The notes beneath the pieces were generated by a model. It was not told the DNA's origin. It searched no databases and saw nothing but the letters and a program-made list of their open reading frames with translations. From Bacilli bacterium (GTDB lineage Bacteria; Bacillota_I; Bacilli_A; RFN20; CAG-826), in contig JAEDIE010000003.1 of the NCBI GenBank assembly GCA_016296775.1, positions 5,534 through 69,533 of the forward strand: DNA of 64,000 nt, in the 5' to 3' direction. Numbering within the stretch: the first letter of the stretch is position 1; each line of letters opens with the position of its first letter. The translations under genes were made by a program, and so were the position numbers. Positions 50,505-59,429 of this stretch are shown here, one piece after another.

Positions 50505-52715
50505 ATGGATTTAAGAAATGAATTGAATGATAAACAATATGAAGCAGTCACCAATGACAGTCAATATTTAAGAATTATTGCTGGAGCAGGTAGTGGAAAA
50601 ACCAGAGTTTTAACATATAGAATTGCTTATTTAATTAAAGAAAAGCATGTTTTTCCTAGTCAAATTCTTGCAATTACTTTTACAAATAAAGTTGCAAAAG
50701 AAATGTCTGATCGTGCTTCTAAATTAATTAGTAGTTTTGATCCTGTAAGATTAAATATATATACTTTCCATGGTTTTTGTTCTAGATTTTTAAGAAGCGA
50801 AATTGATGTTTTAGGTATTAGTAGAAACTTTATTATTTTAGATGAGGAAGATAAAAGTAAAATTATTAAAAACTTATTATCTGAAAAAGGTTATAAAAAG
50901 AGCGACCCTTTATTTGAAGATATCAATAATTTTATTGATTATCATAAAACAAAAGGTGAATTACCATCAGATTTTACTATTGATGAAACTAATCCTAAAT
51001 TAAAAATATTATATGAATTCTTTTGTGATTATGAAGTGGCAAAAGGAACTATGTTTGCATTAGATTTTGATGATTTATTAATTTATACAATTAAAGTTTT
51101 GACTTCTTTCCCTCATGTAAGAGAAAAATATATTCAAAGATTTAAACACATTTTAATTGATGAGTTTCAAGATACAAACAACATTCAATATAAATTATTA
51201 AAGCTTTTAAGTGGAGAAGAAACTAATATTTATATCGTTGGTGATCCAGATCAAACTATTTATACTTGGAGAGGCGCTGATCAAAAAATTATTTTAGAAA
51301 TTGAACATTATTTTTATCCAATGAAAACGATTATTTTGAATCAAAATTATCGTTCAACTCAACACATTTTAGATCATGCTAATGATTTAATATCTCACAA
51401 TAAAGAAAGAGTAAAAAAAGACTTATTTACAAAAAATAACGAGGGAAATGATGTAGAATTACGCTCGTTTTATGATAATCAACTTGAAGCAAACTATGTT
51501 TCAAGAAAGATTCATGAATTAAAAATGAAAGATCCAACATTAAATTATAAAGATATTTGTATTTTATATCGTTCATCTTATTTAAGTTTACCTTTAGAAA
51601 AATCTTTTGCTAGAGACAACATTCCTTATGTTGTTTATGGAGGAATGAAATTCTATTCACGTAAAGAAGTTAAGGATTGTTTAGCATATTTTAGATTAGT
51701 AGTTTCATTAAAAGATGATGTTTCTTTTGAAAGAATTATTAATGTTCCAAGAAGAAAAATAGGTGAGAAAACAATACTTATTTTGAAAAATGAAGCTAAA
51801 AATAACAACCTTTCAATGCTTGAATATATTAGTGAAATTGATAAATATGATAGCGCAATTAAACCTTCAACTTTAGCTTCATTAATCTCGTTATCTCAGA
51901 GAATTAATAATTTAAGAATTGAATTAAAGTTAAATTATGATTCATTTGATTTATCTTTAACTAGATTTTTAGAGGAGATTGGATATTTTAATTACTTAAT
52001 GGAAAGTGAAGAAGATAGTGATGATAGAATCAATAACGTTAGAGCTCTTTTAGATGATGTAAAAACATTCTTAAAAGAAAACCCAGAATCTAAATTCATC
52101 GATTACTTAAATAATATTTCTTTATTAAGTGGGCAAGACGATATTAAGAATACCGATTCCGTCTCTTTAATGACTGTGCATACAGCAAAAGGATTGGAAT
52201 TTCGTATTGTTTTTGTAATTTCTTTATGTCAATTTATCTTTCCTAATAATAGAGCAATAACTGAAAGAAAAGATGGTTTAGAAGAAGAAAGAAGGCTTTG
52301 CTATGTTGCTTTTACTAGAGCCAAAGAAAATTTATTTGTAACTTACAATAAGTCATATAATTTTACGACTCAATCTTCAAATATTTCTTCTCAATTTATT
52401 GAAGAAGCTAACCTTAAACCTAGTGAAAACTTAATTAAAAATCCAAATATTACTAATTCAGTTTTATATTCCTATAATTTAGGAAACAAAACTAATAATA
52501 CAAGAAATGTTATTAACCAAAATAATAATGTTATATGCGTTAATCAACCTAATAGTAACAATATTAAGTGGAATTTAGGTGATCATTGTGTTCATGAAGT
52601 TTTTGGTGAAGGGGAAGTAATTGATGTTAATGGTGATATTTTAACTGTTAATTTTACTAACGTTGGAGTCAAAAAGATGCTTGGAACACATTATAAATTG
52701 AAAAAGAAGGATTAA
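50505..52715 (+). CDS. pcrA: ATP-dependent DNA helicase PcrA/UvrD
   Basis: 736 aa, the usual PcrA length. Superfamily 1A motifs in order: LNDKQYEAV (Q), AGAGSGKTR (about 27-35), ITFTNKVAKEM, LIDEFQDTN (about 218), VGDPDQTIYTWRGA (about 246-259), QNYRS, VHTAKGLEF (about 556) and FTRAKENL (about 604). C-terminus ends in the Tudor-like RNAP-binding fold, VHEVFGEGEVIDVNGDIL (about 697-714). First gene of pcrA-ligA-gatC-gatA-gatB with no internal promoter seen. Confidence 0.97.
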   Translation: MDLRNELNDKQYEAVTNDSQYLRIIAGAGSGKTRVLTYRIAYLIKEKHVFPSQILAITFTNKVAKEMSDRASKLISSFDPVRLNIYTFHGFCSRFLRSEIDVLGISRNFIILDEEDKSKIIKNLLSEKGYKKSDPLFEDINNFIDYHKTKGELPSDFTIDETNPKLKILYEFFCDYEVAKGTMFALDFDDLLIYTIKVLTSFPHVREKYIQRFKHILIDEFQDTNNIQYKLLKLLSGEETNIYIVGDPDQTIYTWRGADQKIILEIEHYFYPMKTIILNQNYRSTQHILDHANDLISHNKERVKKDLFTKNNEGNDVELRSFYDNQLEANYVSRKIHELKMKDPTLNYKDICILYRSSYLSLPLEKSFARDNIPYVVYGGMKFYSRKEVKDCLAYFRLVVSLKDDVSFERIINVPRRKIGEKTILILKNEAKNNNLSMLEYISEIDKYDSAIKPSTLASLISLSQRINNLRIELKLNYDSFDLSLTRFLEEIGYFNYLMESEEDSDDRINNVRALLDDVKTFLKENPESKFIDYLNNISLLSGQDDIKNTDSVSLMTVHTAKGLEFRIVFVISLCQFIFPNNRAITERKDGLEEERRLCYVAFTRAKENLFVTYNKSYNFTTQSSNISSQFIEEANLKPSENLIKNPNITNSVLYSYNLGNKTNNTRNVINQNNNVICVNQPNSNNIKWNLGDHCVHEVFGEGEVIDVNGDILTVNFTNVGVKKMLGTHYKLKKKD

Positions 52716-52718
52716 TTT

Positions 52719-54737
52719 ATGGATTTTAATGAAGCTAAAAATAGACATGAAGAACTTGTTAAAATAATCGAAAAATATTCGTATGAATATTATGTTTTAG
52801 ATAATCCTTCTGTAAGTGACCAAGAGTATGACCAAAAATATGAAGAACTAGAAGCTCTTGAAAGGGAATTTCCTGAATTAATTACAAAAACAAGTCCAAC
52901 TCAAAGAATTGGTAATACTGTTTTAGAAGGTTTTACTAAAGTTAAACATGCAATTCCAATGATGTCTTTAGCTGATGTTTTTAATGAGGATGAATTACTA
53001 GAATGGGATGAAAAAGTTTGTAAAGCATTAGTAATGGATGAAGTTGAATATTCAGCTGAAATGAAAATCGATGGTTTAAGTTTAAGTGTCGTATATGAAG
53101 ATGGTGTTTTACAATATTGTGCTACAAGAGGCGATGGAACAATTGGAGAAGATGTAACTTCTAATGCTTTAACTATTCCTTCAATTCCCACAAGAATTCC
53201 TTTAAAAGGAAGAATTGAAGTAAGAGGTGAAGTTTATATGCCTAAAAAATCTTTAGAAGTATTAAATAAAGAAAGAGCATTAAATAACGAACCACTACTT
53301 GCTAATGCTAGAAATGCAGCTGCTGGAAGTATTAGAAATTTAGATAGTAGTGTTGCTAAAAAGAGAAAACTTGATGCATGGTTTTATTATTTAGAAGATG
53401 CAGAAAAGCTAGGATTTAATAATCATTTTGATTCAATTATGTATTTAAAACAATTAGGTTTTAAAGTGAATCCTGAAATGAAAAAAGTTAAGGGAAAGAA
53501 AGAAATTATTAAATATATTCAAGAATACACTTTAAGAAGAAATGATCTTCCTTACGATATTGATGGTATTGTTTTAAAAGTAAATGATTTTAGTTTATAT
53601 AATGCTTTAGGATACACTGCAAAAACTCCTAAGTGGGCTGTTGCTTACAAGTTCCCTCCTGAAGAAGTTGTAACCAAATTATTAGATATTGTTTATACAG
53701 TTGGAAGAACTGGAAAAATTACACCAAATGCTGTTTTAGAACCAGTTAGGGTTTCTGGAAGTGTTGTAAGAAGAGCAACTTTACATAACGAAGACTTTGT
53801 TAAAGATAAAGATCTTAGAATTGGAGATTATATAACATTAAGAAAAGCTGGAGATATTATTCCTGAAGTTGTTAATAGTTTAGTTAATAGAAGAGTAGGA
53901 GATGAAATTCCTTTTGAAATGATTACACATTGTCCAGTTTGTGGAAGTGAATTGACAAAAGTTGATGCAATGCATTTTTGTTTAAATAAACAATGTCCAT
54001 CTAGAAGTATTGAATCTTTAATTCATTATTGTTCTAAAGATTGTATGGATATTGATGGAATGGGCGAAAGAGTTTGTGAAGAGTTCTTTGCTTTAGGTTT
54101 TATTAGCGATATTCCAAGTTTATATAATTTAAAAGATTATAAAGAAAGAATTATTGAAATAGATGGATGGAAAGATAAATCCATTACTCATATTCTTAAT
54201 TCAATAGAAAATAGTAAAAATAACAGTTTAGAAAAGCTATTATTTGGTTTAGGAATTAAAGAAGTAGGAAGTAAAATGGCAAAACAACTTTCTAAGATGT
54301 TTATTGATATTGATACTATTGCTTCAAAATCTATCGAAGAACTTAAATCAATTAATGATGTTGGTGAAGTTTGTGCTGCATCAATATATAATTATTTCCA
54401 TGATGATTCTAATTTAAGAATTATTCAAACTTTAAAAGATCTAGGAATTAATATGAAATATTTAGGTCAAACAAATATTTCATCTAATGCATATTTCTTT
54501 AATAAGAAAGTTGTATTAACTGGATCTTTAACTAATTTTACAAGAACTCAAGCTAGTGAAATTTTAGAAAGTTATGGTGCTAAAGTTTCAGGAAGTGTTT
54601 CAAAAGCTACAGATTTAGTAATAGCTGGAGAAAATGCGGGAAGCAAGTTAGATAAAGCAAAACAATTTAATGTTAAAGTAATTTCTGAAGAAGAATTTGT
54701 TAATATATTAAATGAATTACAAGGAGGCAACTTATGA
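52719..54737 (+). CDS. ligA: NAD-dependent DNA ligase
   Basis: 672 aa, full length. Adenylation Lys in KIDGLSL (about 115-121), RGDGTIGEDVT, TLRKAGDIIPEV, zinc finger CPVC-x14-C-x5-CPS (about 407-428), HhH region and BRCT domain (about 590-665, FNKKVVLTGSL, ATDLVIAGENAGSKL). Three bases after pcrA; the order pcrA-ligA is conserved in Firmicutes. Overlaps gatC by ATGA. Confidence 0.97.
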   Translation: MDFNEAKNRHEELVKIIEKYSYEYYVLDNPSVSDQEYDQKYEELEALEREFPELITKTSPTQRIGNTVLEGFTKVKHAIPMMSLADVFNEDELLEWDEKVCKALVMDEVEYSAEMKIDGLSLSVVYEDGVLQYCATRGDGTIGEDVTSNALTIPSIPTRIPLKGRIEVRGEVYMPKKSLEVLNKERALNNEPLLANARNAAAGSIRNLDSSVAKKRKLDAWFYYLEDAEKLGFNNHFDSIMYLKQLGFKVNPEMKKVKGKKEIIKYIQEYTLRRNDLPYDIDGIVLKVNDFSLYNALGYTAKTPKWAVAYKFPPEEVVTKLLDIVYTVGRTGKITPNAVLEPVRVSGSVVRRATLHNEDFVKDKDLRIGDYITLRKAGDIIPEVVNSLVNRRVGDEIPFEMITHCPVCGSELTKVDAMHFCLNKQCPSRSIESLIHYCSKDCMDIDGMGERVCEEFFALGFISDIPSLYNLKDYKERIIEIDGWKDKSITHILNSIENSKNNSLEKLLFGLGIKEVGSKMAKQLSKMFIDIDTIASKSIEELKSINDVGEVCAASIYNYFHDDSNLRIIQTLKDLGINMKYLGQTNISSNAYFFNKKVVLTGSLTNFTRTQASEILESYGAKVSGSVSKATDLVIAGENAGSKLDKAKQFNVKVISEEEFVNILNELQGGNL

Positions 54738-55030
54738 AAGAAGTAAACAAAGAAGTATTAAAAGATGCTAGTTTAAGATTAATGTTTACTATGGAAGAAA
54801 GTGAATATGATTTACTTTTAGATGAATTCCATACCATACAAACTCAACTTGGATTAATGTCTAAAATTGAAGGTATTGATGATGTTACACCAATGACTTT
54901 TCCTTTTGATGTTTCTATTGATTATTTAAGAGAAGATGAAGCAAAAACACCTTTAAATAAAGAAGATGCTTTAAAAAATGCCAAAAATGTTAAAGATGGT
55001 CAAATTAAGCTTCCAAAAGTTGTGGGGTAA
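54734..55030 (+). CDS. gatC: Asp/Glu-tRNA amidotransferase subunit C
   Basis: 98 aa. Helical N-terminus (SLRLMFTMEESEYDLLLDEF) and the conserved tail with LREDEAKTPLNKEDALKNA (normally LRxDxV...r), typical of GatC, which stabilises GatA-GatB. Ribosome site AAGGAGG; ATGA overlap with ligA; gatA starts 5 nt after. Confidence 0.92.
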   Translation: MKEVNKEVLKDASLRLMFTMEESEYDLLLDEFHTIQTQLGLMSKIEGIDDVTPMTFPFDVSIDYLREDEAKTPLNKEDALKNAKNVKDGQIKLPKVVG

Positions 55031-55035
55031 TATAT

Positions 55036-56508
55036 ATGAATTATTTAGATTTGAATATAGAAGAAATACATTTAGCCCTTGTAGAAAAGAAAGTTACTTG
55101 TTTAGAGCTTGTTAAAGAAGCTTTAAAAAGAGCTAAAGAAGATACAAATAACGATTTTGAAATTATTTTAGAAGAAGAAGCTATTCAAAAAGCTGTTGAA
55201 TTAGATAAAAAAGATTGTCCAAAAGATAATATTTTCTATGGAATTCCTTATTGTGCTAAAGATAATTTTTCTACAAAAGGATATGAAACAACAGCAAGTA
55301 GTAATATTTTAAATGGATATGTTCCTCTTTTTGATGCTACTGTAATTAAATTATTAAACGAAAAGAATGCTATTTTAATAGCAAAAACAACATTAGATGA
55401 ACTTGCAATGGGTGGAACTGGAACAAGTGGTCATAAAGGAATTACTTTTAATCCATATAAAAATGATCACACAACCTTAATTGGTGGATCCAGTTGTGGA
55501 AGCTGTGCAGCAGTTGCTGCTTCAATTGTTCCTTTTGCTTTGGGAAGTGATACTGGAGATTCAGTTAGAAAACCAGCATCATATGGAGGATTAGTTGGTT
55601 TTAAACCTACTTGGGGATTAATCTCAAGATTTGGTTTATTCCCATTTGCTCCTTCTTTAGATCATGTAGCTTACTTTACACGTAGTGTTAAAGATGCTTC
55701 TTATGCTTTAGATTTATTATCAGTTCATGATGATAATGATTACACTTCTTATAGAAAAGAAAGAAATTCAGTTTTATTTGATGAAAATAATATTTCTACT
55801 TCTAAGAAAGTTGGTATATTAAAAGAAGTATATGATTCAATTGATGATGAAACATTAAAAACATCATTTGATAAATTAGTAAATAAGTTAAAAGAAGTGG
55901 GATATACAGTAGATTTTGTATCAATTGATAAAAAATTATTATCTAGTATTTATCCTGCTTATATTGTTATTTCTAGTGCAGAAGCTACAAGTAATAATGC
56001 TAATTTAGATGGAATTAAGTTTGGTCCATATTATGATGGAAAAACTTATCAAGAAGTTATGATTAATGCTAGAACCAATGGTTTTTCCTCATTAATTAAA
56101 CGTAGATTTGTTTTAGGAAGCTATGCATTAATGAAAGAAAACCAGGAAGAAGTATTTAAAAGAGCCCAAAAGGTTAGACATTTAATTGTAAATAGAACAA
56201 ATGAGATATTTAATGATTATGATTTTATCATTGGTTTAGCTGCTCCTTCCGTTGCTAAAAAGGTTGGAGAAGTAAGTGAACAACTGAGTGATAAATATTT
56301 AATTGCTGATAACTATTTAGCTATTGGAAACTTTGGAGGATTCCCTTCAATTACTCTTCCTTTAGGATTTAAAGACGGTCTCCCATTTGGTGTAAATTTA
56401 ACTTCTAAACCATATAGTGAAAAACAATTATTTGAGATTTCTTATAAAATTGAAGAAATTACTGGTTTAAGAAATCTAAGTGTAAATAATAAAAAGGAGG
56501 GCTTATAG
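55036..56508 (+). CDS. gatA: Asp/Glu-tRNA amidotransferase subunit A
   Basis: 490 aa. Amidase signature: catalytic Lys in CAKDNFSTKG, cis-Ser and Ser in GGSSCGSCAAVAASIV and GSDTGDSVRKPASYGG. Most GatA read GGSSGGSAAAV and GSDTGGSIRQPA, so small residues are changed (Cys for Gly/Ala, Asp for Gly) but the Ser-cisSer-Lys triad is intact. It releases ammonia from glutamine for GatB. Ribosome site weak. Confidence 0.96.
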   Translation: MNYLDLNIEEIHLALVEKKVTCLELVKEALKRAKEDTNNDFEIILEEEAIQKAVELDKKDCPKDNIFYGIPYCAKDNFSTKGYETTASSNILNGYVPLFDATVIKLLNEKNAILIAKTTLDELAMGGTGTSGHKGITFNPYKNDHTTLIGGSSCGSCAAVAASIVPFALGSDTGDSVRKPASYGGLVGFKPTWGLISRFGLFPFAPSLDHVAYFTRSVKDASYALDLLSVHDDNDYTSYRKERNSVLFDENNISTSKKVGILKEVYDSIDDETLKTSFDKLVNKLKEVGYTVDFVSIDKKLLSSIYPAYIVISSAEATSNNANLDGIKFGPYYDGKTYQEVMINARTNGFSSLIKRRFVLGSYALMKENQEEVFKRAQKVRHLIVNRTNEIFNDYDFIIGLAAPSVAKKVGEVSEQLSDKYLIADNYLAIGNFGGFPSITLPLGFKDGLPFGVNLTSKPYSEKQLFEISYKIEEITGLRNLSVNNKKEGL

Positions 56509-56509
56509 T

Positions 56510-57934
56510 ATGAATTTTGAAGCTGTTATTGGTCTTGAAATCCATGTTGAGATGAAAACTAAGTCTAAAATGTTTTCAAGTGCTCCAATTGATTTTAAAG
56601 CCGAACCAAATACTTTAATTGCTCCTTTGGATATGGCTTTTCCTGGAACAATGCCAATTGTTAATAAAGAAGCTGTAAGAAATGCAATACGAGTAGCAAA
56701 TGCTCTTCATATGGAAATAGATCATGAATTATGGTTCGATAGAAAAAATTATTTTTATAGTGATCTACCAAAAGGTTATCAAATTACTCAACAAGATAGA
56801 CCAATTGGTAAAGAAGGCTATCTTGAAATTGAAGTAGATGGAATTAAGAAAAGATGTGATATTGAAAGAATTCATATGGAAGAAGATACTTGTATGCAAC
56901 ACCATTTTTCTTCATATTCTCTTTTAGATTACAATAGAGCTGGAATTCCATTAATTGAAATTGTTTCTAAACCAGTTTTAAGAAGTGGGGTAGAAGCAAG
57001 AAAATATGTTGAAAAAATTAGAGAAATTGTCACTTTTGCTAATGTTAGTGATGGAAAAATGGAGGAAGGAAGTCTTAGATGTGATGTTAATATTTCTATT
57101 CGTCCTTATGGAGTTGATACTTTTGGAACAAAGGTAGAAATTAAGAATTTAAATTCATTAGCTCATATCGAAAAAGCTATTGATTTTGAAACAAAAAGAC
57201 AATCTGAGTTACTTCTTTTAGGCAAGAAAGTTCAACAAGAAACTAGAAGATTTGATGAAGCTAAAAAAGAAACAGTTTTAATGCGTGTTAAAACTGAAGC
57301 TGCAGATTATAAGTATTTTACTGAACCAAATATTCCTCCAATTAAAATTAGTGATGAATTCATTAATAATGCAATTGAAACATGTCCTGAATTGTATGAT
57401 CAAAAGTTTGAAAGATTTATGAAGAATTATGCATTAAATGTTACAGATGCTCAAATTCTTTTATCAAACGTTGATTATGCAAATTATTATGATAAATGTG
57501 CACTCTTTACAACTAATTATCAAAATTTAGCAAATTTCTTTATTAGTTCGATTTTAGGTTATTTAAATAAAAATGTAGTTGATATTAAAGATTTTAATGT
57601 CGAACCTAAATTTGTTGCTGAACTTGTTGATCTTTTAAAGAGTAAAGAAATTAACTCTACACAAGGTGCTGACATCTTTAATAAAATGGTTAAAGAAAAT
57701 AAATCTCCATTAAAGATTAAAGAGGAAACTGGGGCAACATTAATTAGCGATGAAGTTAAGATTAGAGAATTAGTTTTGGAAGTTATAAAGCTAAACCCTA
57801 CTCTTCCTAGCGATTTCAAAGCTGGAAAAACTAGAGCTCAAGGATTTGTCATGGGACAAATTATGAGAAAGACTGGTGGAAAAATAAATCCAGCGATTGC
57901 CAATAAAATTATTGTTGAAGAATTAAATAAGTAA
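56510..57934 (+). CDS. gatB: Asp/Glu-tRNA amidotransferase subunit B
   Basis: 474 aa. Cradle domain: GLEIHVEMKTKSKMF (about 7-21), APLDMAFPGTMP, KNYFYSDLPKGYQITQ, HMEEDTCMQ, YNRAGIPLIEIVS and MEEGSLRCDVNIS; C-terminal YqeY-like domain to the end. It activates misacylated Glu-tRNA(Gln) or Asp-tRNA(Asn) and adds ammonia. Ribosome site AAAGGAGG 12 nt before ATG. Last in the operon, followed by a terminator. Confidence 0.97.
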   Translation: MNFEAVIGLEIHVEMKTKSKMFSSAPIDFKAEPNTLIAPLDMAFPGTMPIVNKEAVRNAIRVANALHMEIDHELWFDRKNYFYSDLPKGYQITQQDRPIGKEGYLEIEVDGIKKRCDIERIHMEEDTCMQHHFSSYSLLDYNRAGIPLIEIVSKPVLRSGVEARKYVEKIREIVTFANVSDGKMEEGSLRCDVNISIRPYGVDTFGTKVEIKNLNSLAHIEKAIDFETKRQSELLLLGKKVQQETRRFDEAKKETVLMRVKTEAADYKYFTEPNIPPIKISDEFINNAIETCPELYDQKFERFMKNYALNVTDAQILLSNVDYANYYDKCALFTTNYQNLANFFISSILGYLNKNVVDIKDFNVEPKFVAELVDLLKSKEINSTQGADIFNKMVKENKSPLKIKEETGATLISDEVKIRELVLEVIKLNPTLPSDFKAGKTRAQGFVMGQIMRKTGGKINPAIANKIIVEELNK

Positions 57935-57980
57935 GGAAATCATAGGGTTTTTGAAAAATATTCATAAAACCCTTTTTTTA
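57935..57980 (+). terminator. Terminator of the pcrA-gatB operon, with repeat-like start (copy D)
   Basis: AGGGTTTT (57944-57951) and AAAACCCT (57966-57973) form an 8-bp stem followed by TTTTTTT. The sequence leading in, GGAAATCATAGGGTTTTT (57935-57952), resembles the dispersed repeat. Confidence 0.82.
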
Positions 57981-58033
57981 ATGCATGTAAATTGTTTGTA
58001 AAAGTATAAATTTGTAGTAAAATCATATAGATT

Positions 58034-58077
58034 TACAACATCAATTTGAGTTATAGTTTTAATAACTAGATGTTGTA
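58034..58077 (+). promoter_or_regulatory. Two-tier stem-loop upstream of the third degV
   Basis: TACAACATC (58034-58042) pairs with GATGTTGTA (58069-58077), enclosing a second stem AGTTAT/ATAACT (58049-58054, 58062-58067) with a 7-nt loop. It lies 61 nt before the GTG start, after a T-rich promoter-like region (TTGTTT at 57992). No T-run follows. An RNA regulator or an operator is possible. Confidence 0.45.
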
Positions 58078-58137
58078 GTATTAATTAAATTAGCGTATTT
58101 GAACATTTTATATACATTAAGAATAGGAGGATTAAAT

Positions 58138-58968
58138 GTGAAATATAAAATTATAGTTGATAGTTCCTCAAATTTAACAAAGGATTATTTAAAAGATGAT
58201 GAAGTTGGTTTTGATGTTGCTCCCTTAATATTAAATATTGCAGGAAAAGAGTATGTTGATGATGAAGTTGATAAAGTAGATGAAGTTTTAAATGCGTTAA
58301 ATTCTACAAAAGTAAAAGCAACATCAAGTTGCCCATCTACTGGCTGTTATTTAGAAAAAATGAGTGGAGCAACTTATTACATTGTTATAACTATTACTGA
58401 AAAATTAAGCGGATCTTATAACAGTGCTTTAGTAGCTAAATCTATGCATGAAACACCTGAAAATGTCTTCGTTTTAGATTCAAAACTTGTGTGTGGAGCA
58501 ATGAGAATTTTAGTTAATAAAGCAGTAGAATTTATTAAAAAAGGTATGTCTTTTGAAGATATTCAGGAAAACTTAACCAAAGAAAGAGATAAAGGAAATT
58601 TATTATTCGTTTTAGATAAATTTGATAACTTCATTAAGAGCGGAAGAATCAATAAATTAGTAGGATTTTTAGCTACTAAGTTAGCTATTAAGCCGCTTTG
58701 CTATGGAGAAGATGGAGAAATCAAAATTAAAGCTAAAATTAGAACTTTTCCTGGAGTAATTAAGAAATTAGTCGTTGAAATTGGACAAATGTGTAAAGAA
58801 ACAAAAGATAGAATTTGTGTTATATCACATACATGTAACGAAAAATTTGCTAATGAAATTAAAGAATTAGTTGCTAAAGCATATCAATTTAAAGAAATTA
58901 TTGTAGAAAAGAATAGAGCATTATGTTCTTTTTATGCGTTAGAAGGCGGAATCATAGTTTCGTTTTAA
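58138..58968 (+). CDS. DegV family fatty acid-binding protein (FakB), paralogue 3
   Basis: 276 aa. It begins MKYKIIVDSSSNLTKDYL, the DegV N-terminal Ser-rich loop; TSSCPSTGCY (about 62-71) corresponds to the TSxPS lid, ITEKLSGSYNSA (about 84-95) and SGRINK (about 170) are family motifs. The GTG at 58138 has AGGAGG 7 nt upstream; the overlapping ATG at 58136 is in another frame and stops at once. The TSSCPS cysteines are unusual for FakB. Its own structured leader suggests separate control from the other two copies. Confidence 0.85.
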   Translation: MKYKIIVDSSSNLTKDYLKDDEVGFDVAPLILNIAGKEYVDDEVDKVDEVLNALNSTKVKATSSCPSTGCYLEKMSGATYYIVITITEKLSGSYNSALVAKSMHETPENVFVLDSKLVCGAMRILVNKAVEFIKKGMSFEDIQENLTKERDKGNLLFVLDKFDNFIKSGRINKLVGFLATKLAIKPLCYGEDGEIKIKAKIRTFPGVIKKLVVEIGQMCKETKDRICVISHTCNEKFANEIKELVAKAYQFKEIIVEKNRALCSFYALEGGIIVSF

Positions 58969-58993
58969 ACAAATTAATTGATTTTTTAAGTGT

Positions 58994-59014
58994 AATGATT
59001 TAATATAAATCATT
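58994..59014 (+). repeat. Inverted repeat upstream of secG
   Basis: AATGATTT (58994-59001) and AAATCATT (59007-59014) form an 8-bp stem, 5-nt loop, ending 6 nt before the secG ribosome site. Lacks a T-run; could be an operator or a weak stem. Confidence 0.35.
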
Positions 59015-59033
59015 GACAAAGGAGGAAAGGCTT

Positions 59034-59330
59034 ATGCTTCAATGGTATGATTATATTTTCTGGGTAATTGCTGTCATTATCATTGTTTTAAGCTTACTTC
59101 AAGGTGGTAAATCTGAAGGTGCTTCTGGTGCTATTACCGGTGGTGGTCTTAACGTCTTTGTTAAAACCAAAGAAAGAGGGAGTGAACTTATCGTCAGTTA
59201 TTTAACCCTCGGATTTGGTATATTGTTTTTATTCTTTGCCCTTCTAAGTGTTTCTTTAAATAAAGGAAGTACTGATGCAGAAGAAACAACAGAGGCTGCA
59301 ATTAGAATAATAAACACTCTTTATATGTAA
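59034..59330 (+). CDS. secG: Preprotein translocase subunit SecG
   Basis: 98 aa, a little longer than most SecG proteins. Two membrane helices (about 6-27 and 55-80) with the family loop LLQGGKSEGASGAITGGG (about 22-39) between them. SecG assists SecYEG in protein export. The ATG at 59034 has AAGGAGGAAAGG just upstream; the frame extends to a TTG at 59013 but this lies before the site. A terminator follows. Confidence 0.9.
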   Translation: MLQWYDYIFWVIAVIIIVLSLLQGGKSEGASGAITGGGLNVFVKTKERGSELIVSYLTLGFGILFLFFALLSVSLNKGSTDAEETTEAAIRIINTLYM

Positions 59331-59335
59331 TTTAT

Positions 59336-59360
59336 AGGCTTCAAACTGAAGCCTTTTTTC
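59336..59360 (+). terminator. Terminator after secG
   Basis: AGGCTTCA (59336-59343) and TGAAGCCT (59347-59354) form an 8-bp stem with loop AAC and then TTTTT. Confidence 0.9.
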
Positions 59361-59415
59361 ATGCAAATTTTTATATAAATTTTTAATTAGTTTAATATCT
59401 TTTTTTATATATTTT

Positions 59416-59423
59416 GATATAAT
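59416..59423 (+). promoter_or_regulatory. Extended -10 of folD, 6 nt before ATG
   Basis: TGATATAAT (ending at 59423) is followed by six bases and the ATG, so transcription should start at or next to the initiation codon. No ribosome site. Confidence 0.6.
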
Positions 59424-59429
59424 AATTTT

